From assembly GCA_036379355.1 (NCBI GenBank), contig DASVGV010000131.1, positions 1 to 42,330 of the forward strand: a DNA stretch of 42,330 nt, given 5' to 3'. The translations under genes and the position numbers were made by a program. Within the stretch, counting starts at the first letter, position 1; each line of letters opens with the position of its first letter. The DNA is from CAJCIY01 sp036379355 (GTDB taxonomy: Bacteria > Actinomycetota > Actinomycetes > Mycobacteriales > CAJCIY01). This document shows, one piece after another, positions 1-7,554 of the stretch. The notes beneath the pieces were generated by a model that was given only the letters and a program-made list of their open reading frames with translations, did no database searches and was not told the origin of the DNA.

Positions 1-189
1 GGGGCGGGACGCGGCCAGGCGAGTCCGGACGAGCTCCTCGACCCCCCGGTCCGCGTCGGTCACCGGGGTCCGGTCCGGCTTGGTCTCCACCCTGAGGTCG
101 AGCGCCCGAAACCGCTGCGAGGACAGGGCATCTGCCTCGTCGCAGAGCTCGAGCGCGAGATCGAGGTCGTCCGCCCAGTCGCCGGCCAC
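1..189 (-). CDS. hisN: Histidinol-phosphatase, inositol monophosphatase family (N-terminal part)
   Basis: Only the first 63 codons are in the window; the gene runs off the left edge. The reading frame gives an IMPase-family N-terminus, with a helix rich in Ala/Leu/Asp followed by RVETKPDRTPVTDADRGVEE, the conserved substrate and metal-proximal strand of the actinobacterial HisN type. HisN removes phosphate from histidinol phosphate in histidine biosynthesis. A GTG at 189 is taken as start; an in-frame GTG at 225 is also possible and would overlap the divergent NUDIX gene. In streptomycetes hisN lies close to rsgA and aroA, which fits this neighbourhood. Other IMPase-family activities cannot be excluded from the N-terminus alone. 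Confidence 0.78.
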   Translation of the reverse strand, partial: MAGDWADDLDLALELCDEADALSSQRFRALDLRVETKPDRTPVTDADRGVEELVRTRLAASRP

Positions 190-213
190 GTCCGGCTGCC
201 TAAGGTCCTGCGG

Positions 214-756
214 GTGACCAGCCACCCGTCGGGATGGACCGTCGCGAGCGAGCGCGTGGTCTACGACAGCCCGTGGATCCGGGTCGGCCAGGCGGACGTG
301 ACGGCGCCGGACGGCCACCGCGTGCGCGACCACCACACGGTGCGGCTGCGGCCCGCCGCGGGGGTCGCCGTCGTGGTCGACGATCGGGTGCTCATGCTGT
401 GGCGACACCGGTTCATCACCCGCGAGACCGGCTGGGAGATCCCGGCCGGCAAGGTCGAGGACGGCGAGACGCCCGAGGAGGCGGCGGTGCGCGAGTGCGT
501 CGAGGAGTCCGGCTGGCGACCGGACGGACTGGAGCCGCTGGCGGTCTGGACGCCGCTCGACGGCGTCGCCGACTCCCGGTTCCACGCCTTCCTGGCGACC
601 GGTGCCGAGCAGGTCGGCGCGCCGTCCGACACGCACGAGGCGGAGCGGATCGCGTGGGTGCCGATCGCCGAGGTGGCCCGCGCCATCGACGCGGGCGAGA
701 TCAAGGACGGCTTCACCTTCCCCGCCCTCCTCACCGTGCTGCGGCGGTTGTCGTGA
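214..756 (+). CDS. NUDIX hydrolase, ADP-ribose pyrophosphatase-like
   Basis: A 180-residue NUDIX protein. The full Nudix box G-x5-E-x7-RE-x2-EE-x-G is present at about residues 79-100 (GKVEDGETPEEAAVRECVEE), and the preceding WEIPAG is typical of the ADP-ribose/nucleoside-diphosphate-sugar pyrophosphatases. The protein probably hydrolyses a nucleoside diphosphate linked to another group, using Mg2+ held by the Nudix glutamates. The start is GTG with an AAGG motif 8 nt upstream. Its stop overlaps the start of the CoA-transferase gene in a GTGA arrangement, so the two are translationally coupled. The real substrate cannot be read from the sequence. Confidence 0.9.
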   Translation: MTSHPSGWTVASERVVYDSPWIRVGQADVTAPDGHRVRDHHTVRLRPAAGVAVVVDDRVLMLWRHRFITRETGWEIPAGKVEDGETPEEAAVRECVEESGWRPDGLEPLAVWTPLDGVADSRFHAFLATGAEQVGAPSDTHEAERIAWVPIAEVARAIDAGEIKDGFTFPALLTVLRRLS

Positions 757-1979
757 CCGGGGTCGGACCGCTGGACGACATCACCGTCCTCGAGGTCGCC
801 AACTGGGTGGCCGCACCTAGCTGCGCGGCGCTGCTGGCCGACCTGGGCGCCCGCGTCGTGAAGGTCGAGCCGCCGGGCGGTGACGCGATGCGCGGCAAGC
901 TGCGCCAGGCGAAGCCGGCCGCCGGGGCACCGGCCGTGGACCACCCGTTCCAGCTGGACAACCGCGGGAAGCGCTCGGTGACCGTCGATCTCACCGATCC
1001 CCGCGGCGCCGACCTCGTCCGGGACCTGGTACGGAGCGCGGACGTGTTCGTGACCAACCTGCTGCCGGGGCGGCGCGAGCGGTACGGCCTCACCGCCGAG
1101 GCGCTGCACGCGGTGAACCCACGGCTGGTCTACGCGCTGCTCACCGGGTACGGCAGCCAGGGTCCGGACGCCGATCTCGTCGGCTTCGACCAGACGGCGT
1201 TCTTCGCCCGGTCGGGGATCATGAGCCTCGTCGGCGAGCCGGGCGAGCCGCCGCCGAAGTTCCCCGCCGGACAGGGAGACCACCCGACCGGCCTGGCCCT
1301 GCTCGCTGCCGTCCTGGCCGCGCTGCGGGCCCGGGACCGCACCGGCGCGGGCCAGGTCGTCGAGACCGCGCTGCTGCGCAGCGCGGTCTGGAGCATCGGC
1401 AGCGACGTGGCGACCGCGCTGGCGGACCGGCGTCAGCCGACCCGGCGGGGCCGGGTCGGCGCGGTGGGGCCGATGAACACGACCTACCGCTGCGCCGACG
1501 ACGCCTGGGTCAACCTGTCTGCTGCCGACCAGGGCGTGTGGCCGCGGTTCTGCCGCGCGCTCGACCGACCTGACCTCGCCGAGGACCCCCGGTACGCCAC
1601 CCTGCGCAACCGCTTCGACCGGCGCGTCGAGCTGATCGACGAGTTCGACCGACTGTTCGGCTCCCAGCCGTACGCGCACTGGGCGCCCCGGCTGCACTCC
1701 CTGGGCATCGTGTGGGCCAAGGTTGCGACCCTGCCCGAGCTGGTCGAGGACGAGCAGGCCCGGGCGAACGGCATGTTCGCCCGGGTCGAGCATCCGCGGG
1801 CCGGGACGTTCGAGACCGTGGCGGCGCCGTTCACGATGTCCGTCTCCGACGCGTCCGTCCGTGGACCGGCACCCGAGCCCGGCGAGCACACCCTCACCGT
1901 CCTCGCCGACCTGGGCGTGCCGGCCGAACGGATCGACGCGCTTCTCGCCGCCGGCGTCCTCGGCGCCGAGGCGGACTGA
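753..1979 (+). CDS. CaiB/BaiF (family III) CoA-transferase
   Basis: A 408-residue protein of the family III CoA-transferases, which move CoA between carboxylic acids through an aspartyl intermediate. The N-terminus (ITVLEVANWVAAPSCAALLADLGARVVKVEPP) is the classic CaiB/BaiF signature, followed by NRGKRSVTVDL and the GYGSQGPDA segment. The length fits the usual 380-420 residues. The start is GTG at 753, overlapping the NUDIX stop by 4 nt. The gene converges on the amidase gene with only 33 bp between the two stops. No linked acyl-CoA dehydrogenase or hydratase gives a substrate hint. Confidence 0.92.
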   Translation: MTGVGPLDDITVLEVANWVAAPSCAALLADLGARVVKVEPPGGDAMRGKLRQAKPAAGAPAVDHPFQLDNRGKRSVTVDLTDPRGADLVRDLVRSADVFVTNLLPGRRERYGLTAEALHAVNPRLVYALLTGYGSQGPDADLVGFDQTAFFARSGIMSLVGEPGEPPPKFPAGQGDHPTGLALLAAVLAALRARDRTGAGQVVETALLRSAVWSIGSDVATALADRRQPTRRGRVGAVGPMNTTYRCADDAWVNLSAADQGVWPRFCRALDRPDLAEDPRYATLRNRFDRRVELIDEFDRLFGSQPYAHWAPRLHSLGIVWAKVATLPELVEDEQARANGMFARVEHPRAGTFETVAAPFTMSVSDASVRGPAPEPGEHTLTVLADLGVPAERIDALLAAGVLGAEAD

Positions 1980-2012
1980 GGGCGGCAGCGGATCGGGAGG
2001 TGGGGCGACCGC

Positions 2013-3437
2013 TCAGGCCGACACGGGCGGCCGGCGTTCGGACCACGGCCGTGCCTGCTCGAGCTGCGCGGCCAGCGACAGCAGCGTCTCCTCGTCCCCG
2101 TACCGGCCGGCCACCTGTACCCCGATGGGCAGGCCGGCGTCCGACCAGTGCAGGGGCAGCGAGATCGCGGGCTGACCGGAGACGTTGAACGGCGGCGTGA
2201 ACGGGACGAAGCTCGCGGCGCGGAACAGGCCGTCGAGCGGGCTGCCGGGCGGGGAGTCGAACGTGCCCAGCGGGGGCGGCGGCTCGGCCAGCGTCGGCGT
2301 CAGCAGCACGTCCAGGTCGGTCAGCTGCGCGGCCATCACCCGGCTGGCGCGCTGGAGCTCCTGGAGCGCCGTGAGGTACTGCGGGCTGGACAGGCCCCGG
2401 CCCATCTCGACCAGCGCCCAGGTCAGCGGCTCGACGTCCGCCTCGGTCGCCGCGCGCCCGATGCGGGCCTCCCAGTCGGCCATGATCCAGGCGTTCCCGG
2501 CGGCCCACACGTTGATGAAGTGCGGGACGACGTCGGCGGCGCCGTCGAGCGTGGCGGGCTCGACGAGGTGGCCGAGCGACTCGCACAGCTCGGCGGCGTC
2601 CCGGGCAGCAGCGACGCAGGCCGGGTCGACGGGCGCGCCGTTGGGGCTGTCGGTCACCAGGCCGATGCGCAGGCGTCCCGGTGCGGAGCGGGTGGCGGCG
2701 AGGAACGACGGGCCGCGTGGTGCGGGCGCGACGTACGGTTCTCCGGGGACGGGTGCGGCGACGATGTCCAGCACCGCCGCCGAGTCCCGTACGGAGCGGG
2801 TCACGACGTGCTCGGCCACGAGACCGCTCATGACGTCGCCGTACTGGGGGGCCATCGACACCCGCCCGCGCGTCGGCTTCAGCCCGACGAGGCCGCAGCA
2901 GGAGGCGGGGATGCGGATCGACCCGCCGCCGTCGTTCGCGTGGGCGACCGGCACCATGCCGGCGGCCACTGCCGCGGCCGAGCCCCCGGAGGAGCCGCCC
3001 GTCGTCCGGCCGGTGTCCCAGGGGTTGCGGCTGGCGCCGTACCGCCGCGGCTCGGTGGTCGGCAGGATCGCGAACTCGGGCGTGTTCGTCTTCCCGCACA
3101 CGACGAAGCCGGCCGCCAGGAACCGCTCGGTCAGCAGCTGGGTCGTGGTCGACACGTAGTCACCGGCCAGGGAAGTGCCCTCGTGGAACGGCGTGCCGGC
3201 CAGCTCGGCCGCAAAGTCCTTGAGCAGGAAGGGAACTCCGGCGAACGGCCCGTCCCCGAGGCCCGCCTTCACCTGGTCGCGCGCCCGGTCGAACAGCGGG
3301 TGGATGACCGCGTTGAGGGTCGGGTTCAGGCGCTCGATGCGTTCGATCGCCGCGTCGACGAGCTCGGCCGCCGAGACCTGGCCGCTGCGAACCAGGTCGG
3401 CCTGGGCGGTGGCGTCGAGCCATGCCGTGTCAGTCAT
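2013..3437 (-). CDS. Amidase-signature-family amidase
   Basis: A 474-residue amidase with the full Ser-cisSer-Lys catalytic triad visible: Lys73 (LLKDF), cis-Ser149 in GGSSGGSAAAVAAG, and nucleophile Ser173 in DGGGSIRIPAS, 24 residues after the cis-Ser as in the family. It hydrolyses a carboxamide to acid and ammonia. The N-terminal ATAQADLVRSGQVSAAELV helix is typical of free-standing amidases, and no gatB or gatC lies nearby, so GatA is unlikely. It lies 25 bp downstream of rsgA on the same strand but has its own -10-like TACGTT six nt before the ATG, so it may be transcribed both with aroA-rsgA and alone. Confidence 0.93.
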   Translation of the reverse strand: MTDTAWLDATAQADLVRSGQVSAAELVDAAIERIERLNPTLNAVIHPLFDRARDQVKAGLGDGPFAGVPFLLKDFAAELAGTPFHEGTSLAGDYVSTTTQLLTERFLAAGFVVCGKTNTPEFAILPTTEPRRYGASRNPWDTGRTTGGSSGGSAAAVAAGMVPVAHANDGGGSIRIPASCCGLVGLKPTRGRVSMAPQYGDVMSGLVAEHVVTRSVRDSAAVLDIVAAPVPGEPYVAPAPRGPSFLAATRSAPGRLRIGLVTDSPNGAPVDPACVAAARDAAELCESLGHLVEPATLDGAADVVPHFINVWAAGNAWIMADWEARIGRAATEADVEPLTWALVEMGRGLSSPQYLTALQELQRASRVMAAQLTDLDVLLTPTLAEPPPPLGTFDSPPGSPLDGLFRAASFVPFTPPFNVSGQPAISLPLHWSDAGLPIGVQVAGRYGDEETLLSLAAQLEQARPWSERRPPVSA

Positions 3438-3443
3438 GGTGCG

Positions 3444-3449
3444 AACGTA
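3444..3449 (-). promoter_or_regulatory. Candidate -10 for leaderless amidase transcript
   Basis: TACGTT (reverse strand) lies 6 nt before the amidase ATG. This matches the TANNNT-N6-8-start pattern seen at several other genes in this window. No clear -35 was found. Confidence 0.35.
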
Positions 3450-3462
3450 GACCCCTTGCGGT

Positions 3463-4428
3463 TCAGGCGATGCCGGCCAGCAGCCGTCGGAGCGAGGCCA
3501 GCCGGGCCGGGTCCGCCCCGGCCTCGTCGAGGTAGCAGCCTGGGGACCGGTGGTCGCACCCGGGCGGGCAGTGCTCGGCCGCCTCCGCGAGGTCGGGGAA
3601 GGCGGCGATCACGGTGCGCGCGGTCACGCCGCCCAGTCCGAACGACCGGACCCCGGGTGTGTCGACCACCCATCCGCCACCGGGAAGCGCGAGCGCCTGC
3701 GCGGCCGACGTCGTGTGCCGTCCCTTGCCGACACCGCTCAGCCCTCCGGTGCTCTGCTCCGACGCGGTCAGGCGGTTGACCAGCGTCGACTTGCCGACGC
3801 CACTGGACCCGAACAGCACCGTCGTGCGGCCCGCGAGGGCGCCGACCACGTCGTCCAGCGGGCGGCCCCGGGCGACGGTCACGACCGGCACACCGAGGGG
3901 TGCGTACACCCCGCGCAGCTCCGTGTCGTCCGCGCCCGGCTGGTCGGCCTTCGTCAGCAGCAGCAGCGGAACCAGCCCGCCGGCGTACGCAGCCACGAGG
4001 CACCGGTCGACCAGCCGGGGCTGCGGCGGGGGGGTCGTCAGGGACACCACGACCGCGAGCTGGTCCGCGTTCGCGACGACCGGCTTCTCGGTGCCCTCGT
4101 TGTCGTCGGCGGTCCGCGCCAGCAGCGACCTCCGCTCGTCCAGGGACACGATCCGTACGAGGGCCTCGGTGCGCCCCGAGGTGTCCCCCTCGACGCGCAC
4201 CCGGTCACCCACGACGACCGGGGTGCGTCGGAGCCCGCCGCCGCGGGTCGCGGTGAGCTCGACGCCGGAGCCGTCCGCGCCGAGCCGGCAGGTCCAGCGG
4301 CCCCGGTCGACCGCGACCACCATCGCGGGGACGGCGTCGGCGAAGTCGGGGCGCCGCCGGGTGCGCGGCCGGGAGCCTTTGCCGGGCCGCACCCGGACGT
4401 CGTCCTCGTCCAGCTCCCGCGGGCTCAC
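3463..4428 (-). CDS. rsgA: Small ribosomal subunit biogenesis GTPase RsgA
   Basis: A 321-residue circularly permuted GTPase that acts in late 30S maturation. The permuted motif order is visible: G4 TKAD at about 159-162, then the P-loop GSSGVGKS at 207-214, then G3 DTPG at 256-259, preceded by an N-terminal OB-fold. The C-terminal zinc motif is present (C287, C291, H293, C298 in CPPGCDHRSPGC). I chose the GTG at 4428 as start because it overlaps the aroA stop in a GTGA arrangement; a GTG 21 nt further upstream is also open. It follows aroA directly, an order conserved in many actinobacteria. Confidence 0.95.
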   Translation of the reverse strand: MSPRELDEDDVRVRPGKGSRPRTRRRPDFADAVPAMVVAVDRGRWTCRLGADGSGVELTATRGGGLRRTPVVVGDRVRVEGDTSGRTEALVRIVSLDERRSLLARTADDNEGTEKPVVANADQLAVVVSLTTPPPQPRLVDRCLVAAYAGGLVPLLLLTKADQPGADDTELRGVYAPLGVPVVTVARGRPLDDVVGALAGRTTVLFGSSGVGKSTLVNRLTASEQSTGGLSGVGKGRHTTSAAQALALPGGGWVVDTPGVRSFGLGGVTARTVIAAFPDLAEAAEHCPPGCDHRSPGCYLDEAGADPARLASLRRLLAGIA

Positions 4429-5690
4429 GACCCGGCCAGCCCGGCCCACAGCGCGGGGAAGTCCGGCACGGTCTTGGCCGTGGTCGCGATGTCGAGGATC
4501 CGCACGCCGGGAAGGGCCAGCCCCACGACCGCGTACGCCATGGCCAGGCGATGGTCCGCGCGGGGATCGAGCACCTCGTCGCCGTGCAGCGCGGCAGGGG
4601 TGACGGCCAGCCCGTCGGGCAACTCCTCGATCCGCGCACCCAGCCGGCCGAGCTCCGTGGCGATGGCGGCGATCCGATCGGTCTCCTGGAGCCGGATGTG
4701 CGCGATGCCGGTCAGCCGCGACGGCGAGTCGGCGAGGACGGCGAGCGCCGCCAGTGTCAGCGCCAGCTCGGGCGCGTCACGCAGGTTGGCCTCGATCCCG
4801 TGGATCGTGCCGGATCCCTTCAGCACCAGGCCCTCTGGCCCGATCTCGTACGACGCTCCCATGGCGGTCAGCAGCTCCGGCAGGACGGCACCCGGCTGTG
4901 ACGTGGCGGCCGGCCATGCCGGGATGGTGACCGTGCCGCCGGTGGCGACGGCCGCGGCGAGGAACGCCGACGCGCTGGACAGATCCGGCTCGACTGTCCG
5001 GTCCACCGGACGCACCGGACCGGCCTCGACCACCCAGCGGTCCGTGGCGACGTCGACCTCGACACCGGCGTCGCGCAGCATCGTCACGGTCATGGCGATG
5101 TGATGGGCGGAGACCGGTGGCGGCCCCTCGTGGCGGACGTCGAGACCCGCGGGAAGGGACGCCCCCACCAGCAGCAGCCCGGACAGCAGCTGCGAGGAGG
5201 ACGACGCGTCGATCACGACCTGCCCCCCGCGGGCCGGGCCGGTCACGGTCATGGGCACCGCCGTGCCCTCGATCCGCGCCCCGAGCCGGCTCAGAGCCGA
5301 CAGCAGCGGGGCCATCGGCCGCTCGCGCATCCTCGCGTCGCCGTCGAACCGGATCGGCGCCGTGCCGAGCGCGGCGAGCGGTGGGACGAACCGGGCGACG
5401 GTCCCGGCGAGGCCGCAGTCGACCTCGCCCGGTGTGCGCGCCAGCGGCCCTGGCACGACGCGCCAGTCGTCGTCGCCTTCCACCCGGCAACCCAGAACGC
5501 GCAGCGCCCCGGCCATCAGCAGGGTGTCGCGCGCGCGGAGCGGTGCCCTGACCGTGCTCGGCCCGGTGGCCTGCGCCGCCAGCACGAGTGCCCGGTTGGT
5601 CAGCGACTTCGAGCCCGGCAGCCGGACGGTGGCGCGCACCGGCCCGTCCGCGACCGGCGCGGCCCACGGCTCGGTCTGCTGGAGCGGCAC
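4425..5690 (-). CDS. aroA: 3-phosphoshikimate 1-carboxyvinyltransferase (EPSP synthase)
   Basis: EPSP synthase of the shikimate pathway joins phosphoenolpyruvate to shikimate-3-phosphate. The phosphate-binding signature PGSKSLTNRALVLAA is near residue 26, and the second signature region (RLQETDRIAAIATELGRLGA) and the DHRLAMA segment are present. With the GTG at 5690 the protein has 421 residues, normal for the family; another GTG at 5723 would add 11 residues that do not look conserved. It is divergent from the SRAP gene with about 47 bp between starts, and heads the aroA-rsgA-(amidase) unit. Confidence 0.95.
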   Translation of the reverse strand: MPLQQTEPWAAPVADGPVRATVRLPGSKSLTNRALVLAAQATGPSTVRAPLRARDTLLMAGALRVLGCRVEGDDDWRVVPGPLARTPGEVDCGLAGTVARFVPPLAALGTAPIRFDGDARMRERPMAPLLSALSRLGARIEGTAVPMTVTGPARGGQVVIDASSSSQLLSGLLLVGASLPAGLDVRHEGPPPVSAHHIAMTVTMLRDAGVEVDVATDRWVVEAGPVRPVDRTVEPDLSSASAFLAAAVATGGTVTIPAWPAATSQPGAVLPELLTAMGASYEIGPEGLVLKGSGTIHGIEANLRDAPELALTLAALAVLADSPSRLTGIAHIRLQETDRIAAIATELGRLGARIEELPDGLAVTPAALHGDEVLDPRADHRLAMAYAVVGLALPGVRILDIATTAKTVPDFPALWAGLAGS

Positions 5691-5724
5691 GCGACAGAGC
5701 GTAGAAGCCCCGCGGGCTCGCACC

Positions 5725-5730
5725 TAGGGT
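5725..5730 (+). promoter_or_regulatory. Candidate -10 for leaderless SRAP gene transcript
   Basis: TAGGGT is followed by 7 nt and then the ATG of the SRAP gene. There is no Shine-Dalgarno sequence between them, so transcription probably starts at or next to the ATG. Confidence 0.5.
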
Positions 5731-5737
5731 TTGCGGT

Positions 5738-6433
5738 ATGTGCGGCAGGTACGCCTCGGCGCGGTCGACCGCGGACCTCGCCACGCTGCTGGGCGCCGCC
5801 GACGAGACCGGCGAGCGCCTCGTCGAGCCGGACTACAACGTCGCCCCGACCAAGGACGTGCCGGCGGCAGTCGTCCGCGACGACCGGCGCCGGCTGGTGG
5901 CGCTGCGCTGGGGGCTGGTGCCGTCGTGGGCCCGCGACCCGCGCATCGGCAACCGCCTTATCAACGCCCGGGTCGAGACGGTCGCTGCCAAGCCCGCGTT
6001 CCGGGCCGCATTCGCGCGCCGGCGCTGCCTGTTGCCCGCCGACGGCTACTACGAGTGGAAGCCGCCCGCCGAGGGTCGCCCGTCGGCCAAGAATCCCAAG
6101 CAGCCCTACTACCTACATCCCGCGGACGGCGGCCTGCTCGTCATGGCCGGCCTGTACGAGATCTGGAAGGACGCCGAAGGGCGGCCGCTGTGGACATCCA
6201 CGGTGATCACGACGCAGGCGGCCGACGAGCAGGGCGAGATCCACGACCGGGCGCCGCTCATGGTGCCGCCCGACCTGTGGGAGCGCTGGCTCGACCCGGC
6301 CGTGCCCGGCGACGAGCTCCTCGGCGCGCTGCCGCCGGCGGTGGGCGCGGCGATCGCGGCCACGCCGGTTTCCACGCTCGTCAACGACGTGCGCCACAAC
6401 GGTCCCGAGTTGGTGGTACCCGGCACGGTGTGA
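5738..6433 (+). CDS. SRAP-domain protein (HMCES/YedK family)
   Basis: A 231-residue SRAP protein. This family caps abasic sites in single-stranded DNA by a thiazolidine link to Cys2. Cys2 follows the initiator Met directly (MCGRY), and the other expected residues are visible: Asn76-Arg78 (NARVE), Glu106 (GYYEW) and His169 (HDRAPLMV). The start is fixed because Cys2 must become the N-terminus. It is divergent from aroA; mycobacteria also carry an SRAP gene next to aroA. The function follows from family knowledge: protection of replication forks at abasic lesions. Confidence 0.94.
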   Translation: MCGRYASARSTADLATLLGAADETGERLVEPDYNVAPTKDVPAAVVRDDRRRLVALRWGLVPSWARDPRIGNRLINARVETVAAKPAFRAAFARRRCLLPADGYYEWKPPAEGRPSAKNPKQPYYLHPADGGLLVMAGLYEIWKDAEGRPLWTSTVITTQAADEQGEIHDRAPLMVPPDLWERWLDPAVPGDELLGALPPAVGAAIAATPVSTLVNDVRHNGPELVVPGTV

Positions 6434-6531
6434 ACGGGACGAACCGGGGTACTGCGCCCGCGACGACAACGTCGGCGCGTGGTCCGCAGGGTGCAGGGGG
6501 CATCCGACAGGCGCCGGGAGGAGCTGGTCCC

Positions 6532-6867
6532 GTGCGCAAGGTCGTGCTGACCCCCGAGCTGATCCACCGGGTCGAGAGCGATCACCGGTTCCGCCTGGCG
6601 GCGACCGCCACCTCGTATCCCGACTGGCGCGAGGACGCGCTGTGCATCGCCGCACCAGACCCGGACCTGTTCTTCCCCGTGGCGCCCGAGGGGCTCGAGC
6701 CGGCCCGGCGGGTCTGCGGGCGGTGCCCGGTGGCCGGCCAGTGCCTGGCCGAGGCCCTGAGCCGCGCGGAGATCGACGGTGTCTGGGGCGGCACGACGAC
6801 CTCGGAGCGCCGGGTCATGCGCGCGGTCTGGCGGCAGTCCCACCCGCTGGCCGCCGCGTCCGTCTGA
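6532..6867 (+). CDS. WhiB-family iron-sulfur transcriptional regulator
   Basis: A 111-residue WhiB-like protein. Four cysteines that should hold a [4Fe-4S] cluster are at 38, 62, 65 and 71 (C-x23-C-x2-C-x5-C), followed by the GVWGG turn at 83-87 and a basic C-terminal tail that binds DNA. The GTG at 6532 is preceded by GGGAGGAG with suitable spacing. The subfamily is unclear; it is not the whiB1 found later in the window. Wbl proteins commonly act by binding region 4 of the primary sigma factor. It lies close to sigR, suggesting a redox-related role (inference). Confidence 0.92.
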   Translation: MRKVVLTPELIHRVESDHRFRLAATATSYPDWREDALCIAAPDPDLFFPVAPEGLEPARRVCGRCPVAGQCLAEALSRAEIDGVWGGTTTSERRVMRAVWRQSHPLAAASV

Positions 6868-6873
6868 GCGACC

Positions 6874-6879
6874 TACCGT
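6874..6879 (+). promoter_or_regulatory. Candidate -10 for leaderless hydrolase gene
   Basis: TACCGT lies 6 nt before the ATG at 6886, with no Shine-Dalgarno motif between. It lies in the short gap after the WhiB-like gene. Confidence 0.45.
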
Positions 6880-6885
6880 CGGCGG

Positions 6886-7497
6886 ATGCCGACGATCCTC
6901 GACCTCGACACCGGCCGCGGGCCCGCGCGGGCCACGGTCCATCACGCCGCCGCACCCGCGGCGCTCGTCGTGCTGCTGCACGGTGCCGGGACGGACACCG
7001 CGGCCGCGCCGTACCCGGAACTCGCCGACGCGCTCGCGGCCGCCGGACTCACGGCCGTCCGCTTCGACCAGCCGTACCGCGTGGCCGGCCGCCGGGCGCC
7101 GGACCGGGCCCGGTTCCTCGACGCCGCGCTCGTGGAGGCGCTGCCCGCTCTGCACGCCCTCGCGCCGGGGTGCCCGCTCGGCGTAGTGGGCCGGTCCAGC
7201 GGCGCGCGCGTGGCCTGCCGGACGGCGGCGGCCGCCGGCACGCGGGCGATCGTCGCGCTCGGCTTCCCGTGGCGCCCGCCGGGGACACCGCCGCGGCCTG
7301 ACCGGGGCGACGAGCTGCGGCTGGGTGCCCGCACCTGCCCGGTCCTCGTCGTGCAGGGCGAGCGCGACCCGTTCGGCCGGCCGACGCGGCTGCGCGGCGT
7401 GCGGACGCGCACCGTCGCCGGCATGGCCCACGCGCCGACACTGCCCGCTGCGCTCGGCACGATCGGCTGGCTGGCCCGCACGCTCGCCCAGGCCTGA
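6886..7497 (+). CDS. Alpha/beta-hydrolase, KANL3/Tex30-like family
   Basis: A compact 203-residue alpha/beta hydrolase. The oxyanion segment LLHGAG is at 31-35, the nucleophile elbow GRSSG puts Ser104 at the turn, an acid is likely in GERDPFG near 161, and the His is in GMAHAP near 183. The size and the spacing of these motifs fit the KANL3/Tex30 group, whose substrates are mostly unknown. There is no signal peptide, so it is cytoplasmic. It ends about 20 bp before the SigR-type promoter, so the sigR unit begins separately. Confidence 0.85.
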   Translation: MPTILDLDTGRGPARATVHHAAAPAALVVLLHGAGTDTAAAPYPELADALAAAGLTAVRFDQPYRVAGRRAPDRARFLDAALVEALPALHALAPGCPLGVVGRSSGARVACRTAAAAGTRAIVALGFPWRPPGTPPRPDRGDELRLGARTCPVLVVQGERDPFGRPTRLRGVRTRTVAGMAHAPTLPAALGTIGWLARTLAQA

Positions 7498-7518
7498 GCA
7501 CCCGCCGGGTACGGGTCG

Positions 7519-7544
7519 GGAACAGCGCTCGGCCACCGGCGGTT
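7519..7544 (+). promoter_or_regulatory. SigR-type promoter upstream of sigR (autoregulation)
   Basis: GGAAC at 7519-7523, an 18-nt spacer, and GTT at 7542-7544 match the SigR/SigH consensus GGAAT-N18-GTT in all but one position. The expected transcription start is about 7551, only a few nt before the GTG at 7555. This would let SigR amplify its own synthesis after thiol stress. Confidence 0.65.
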
Positions 7545-7554
7545 GGCGCAAGAC

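Noticed and set aside
5691..5723. Longer aroA starting at GTG 5723
   Set aside because: The 11 added residues do not resemble EPSP synthase N-termini and would leave very little room for a promoter; kept as an alternative only.
7507..7512. GGGTAC upstream of sigR as a SigF-type -10
   Set aside because: No GNNT lies 14-16 nt upstream (the candidates read CAGG, CCAG and CCCA), so it does not meet the consensus.
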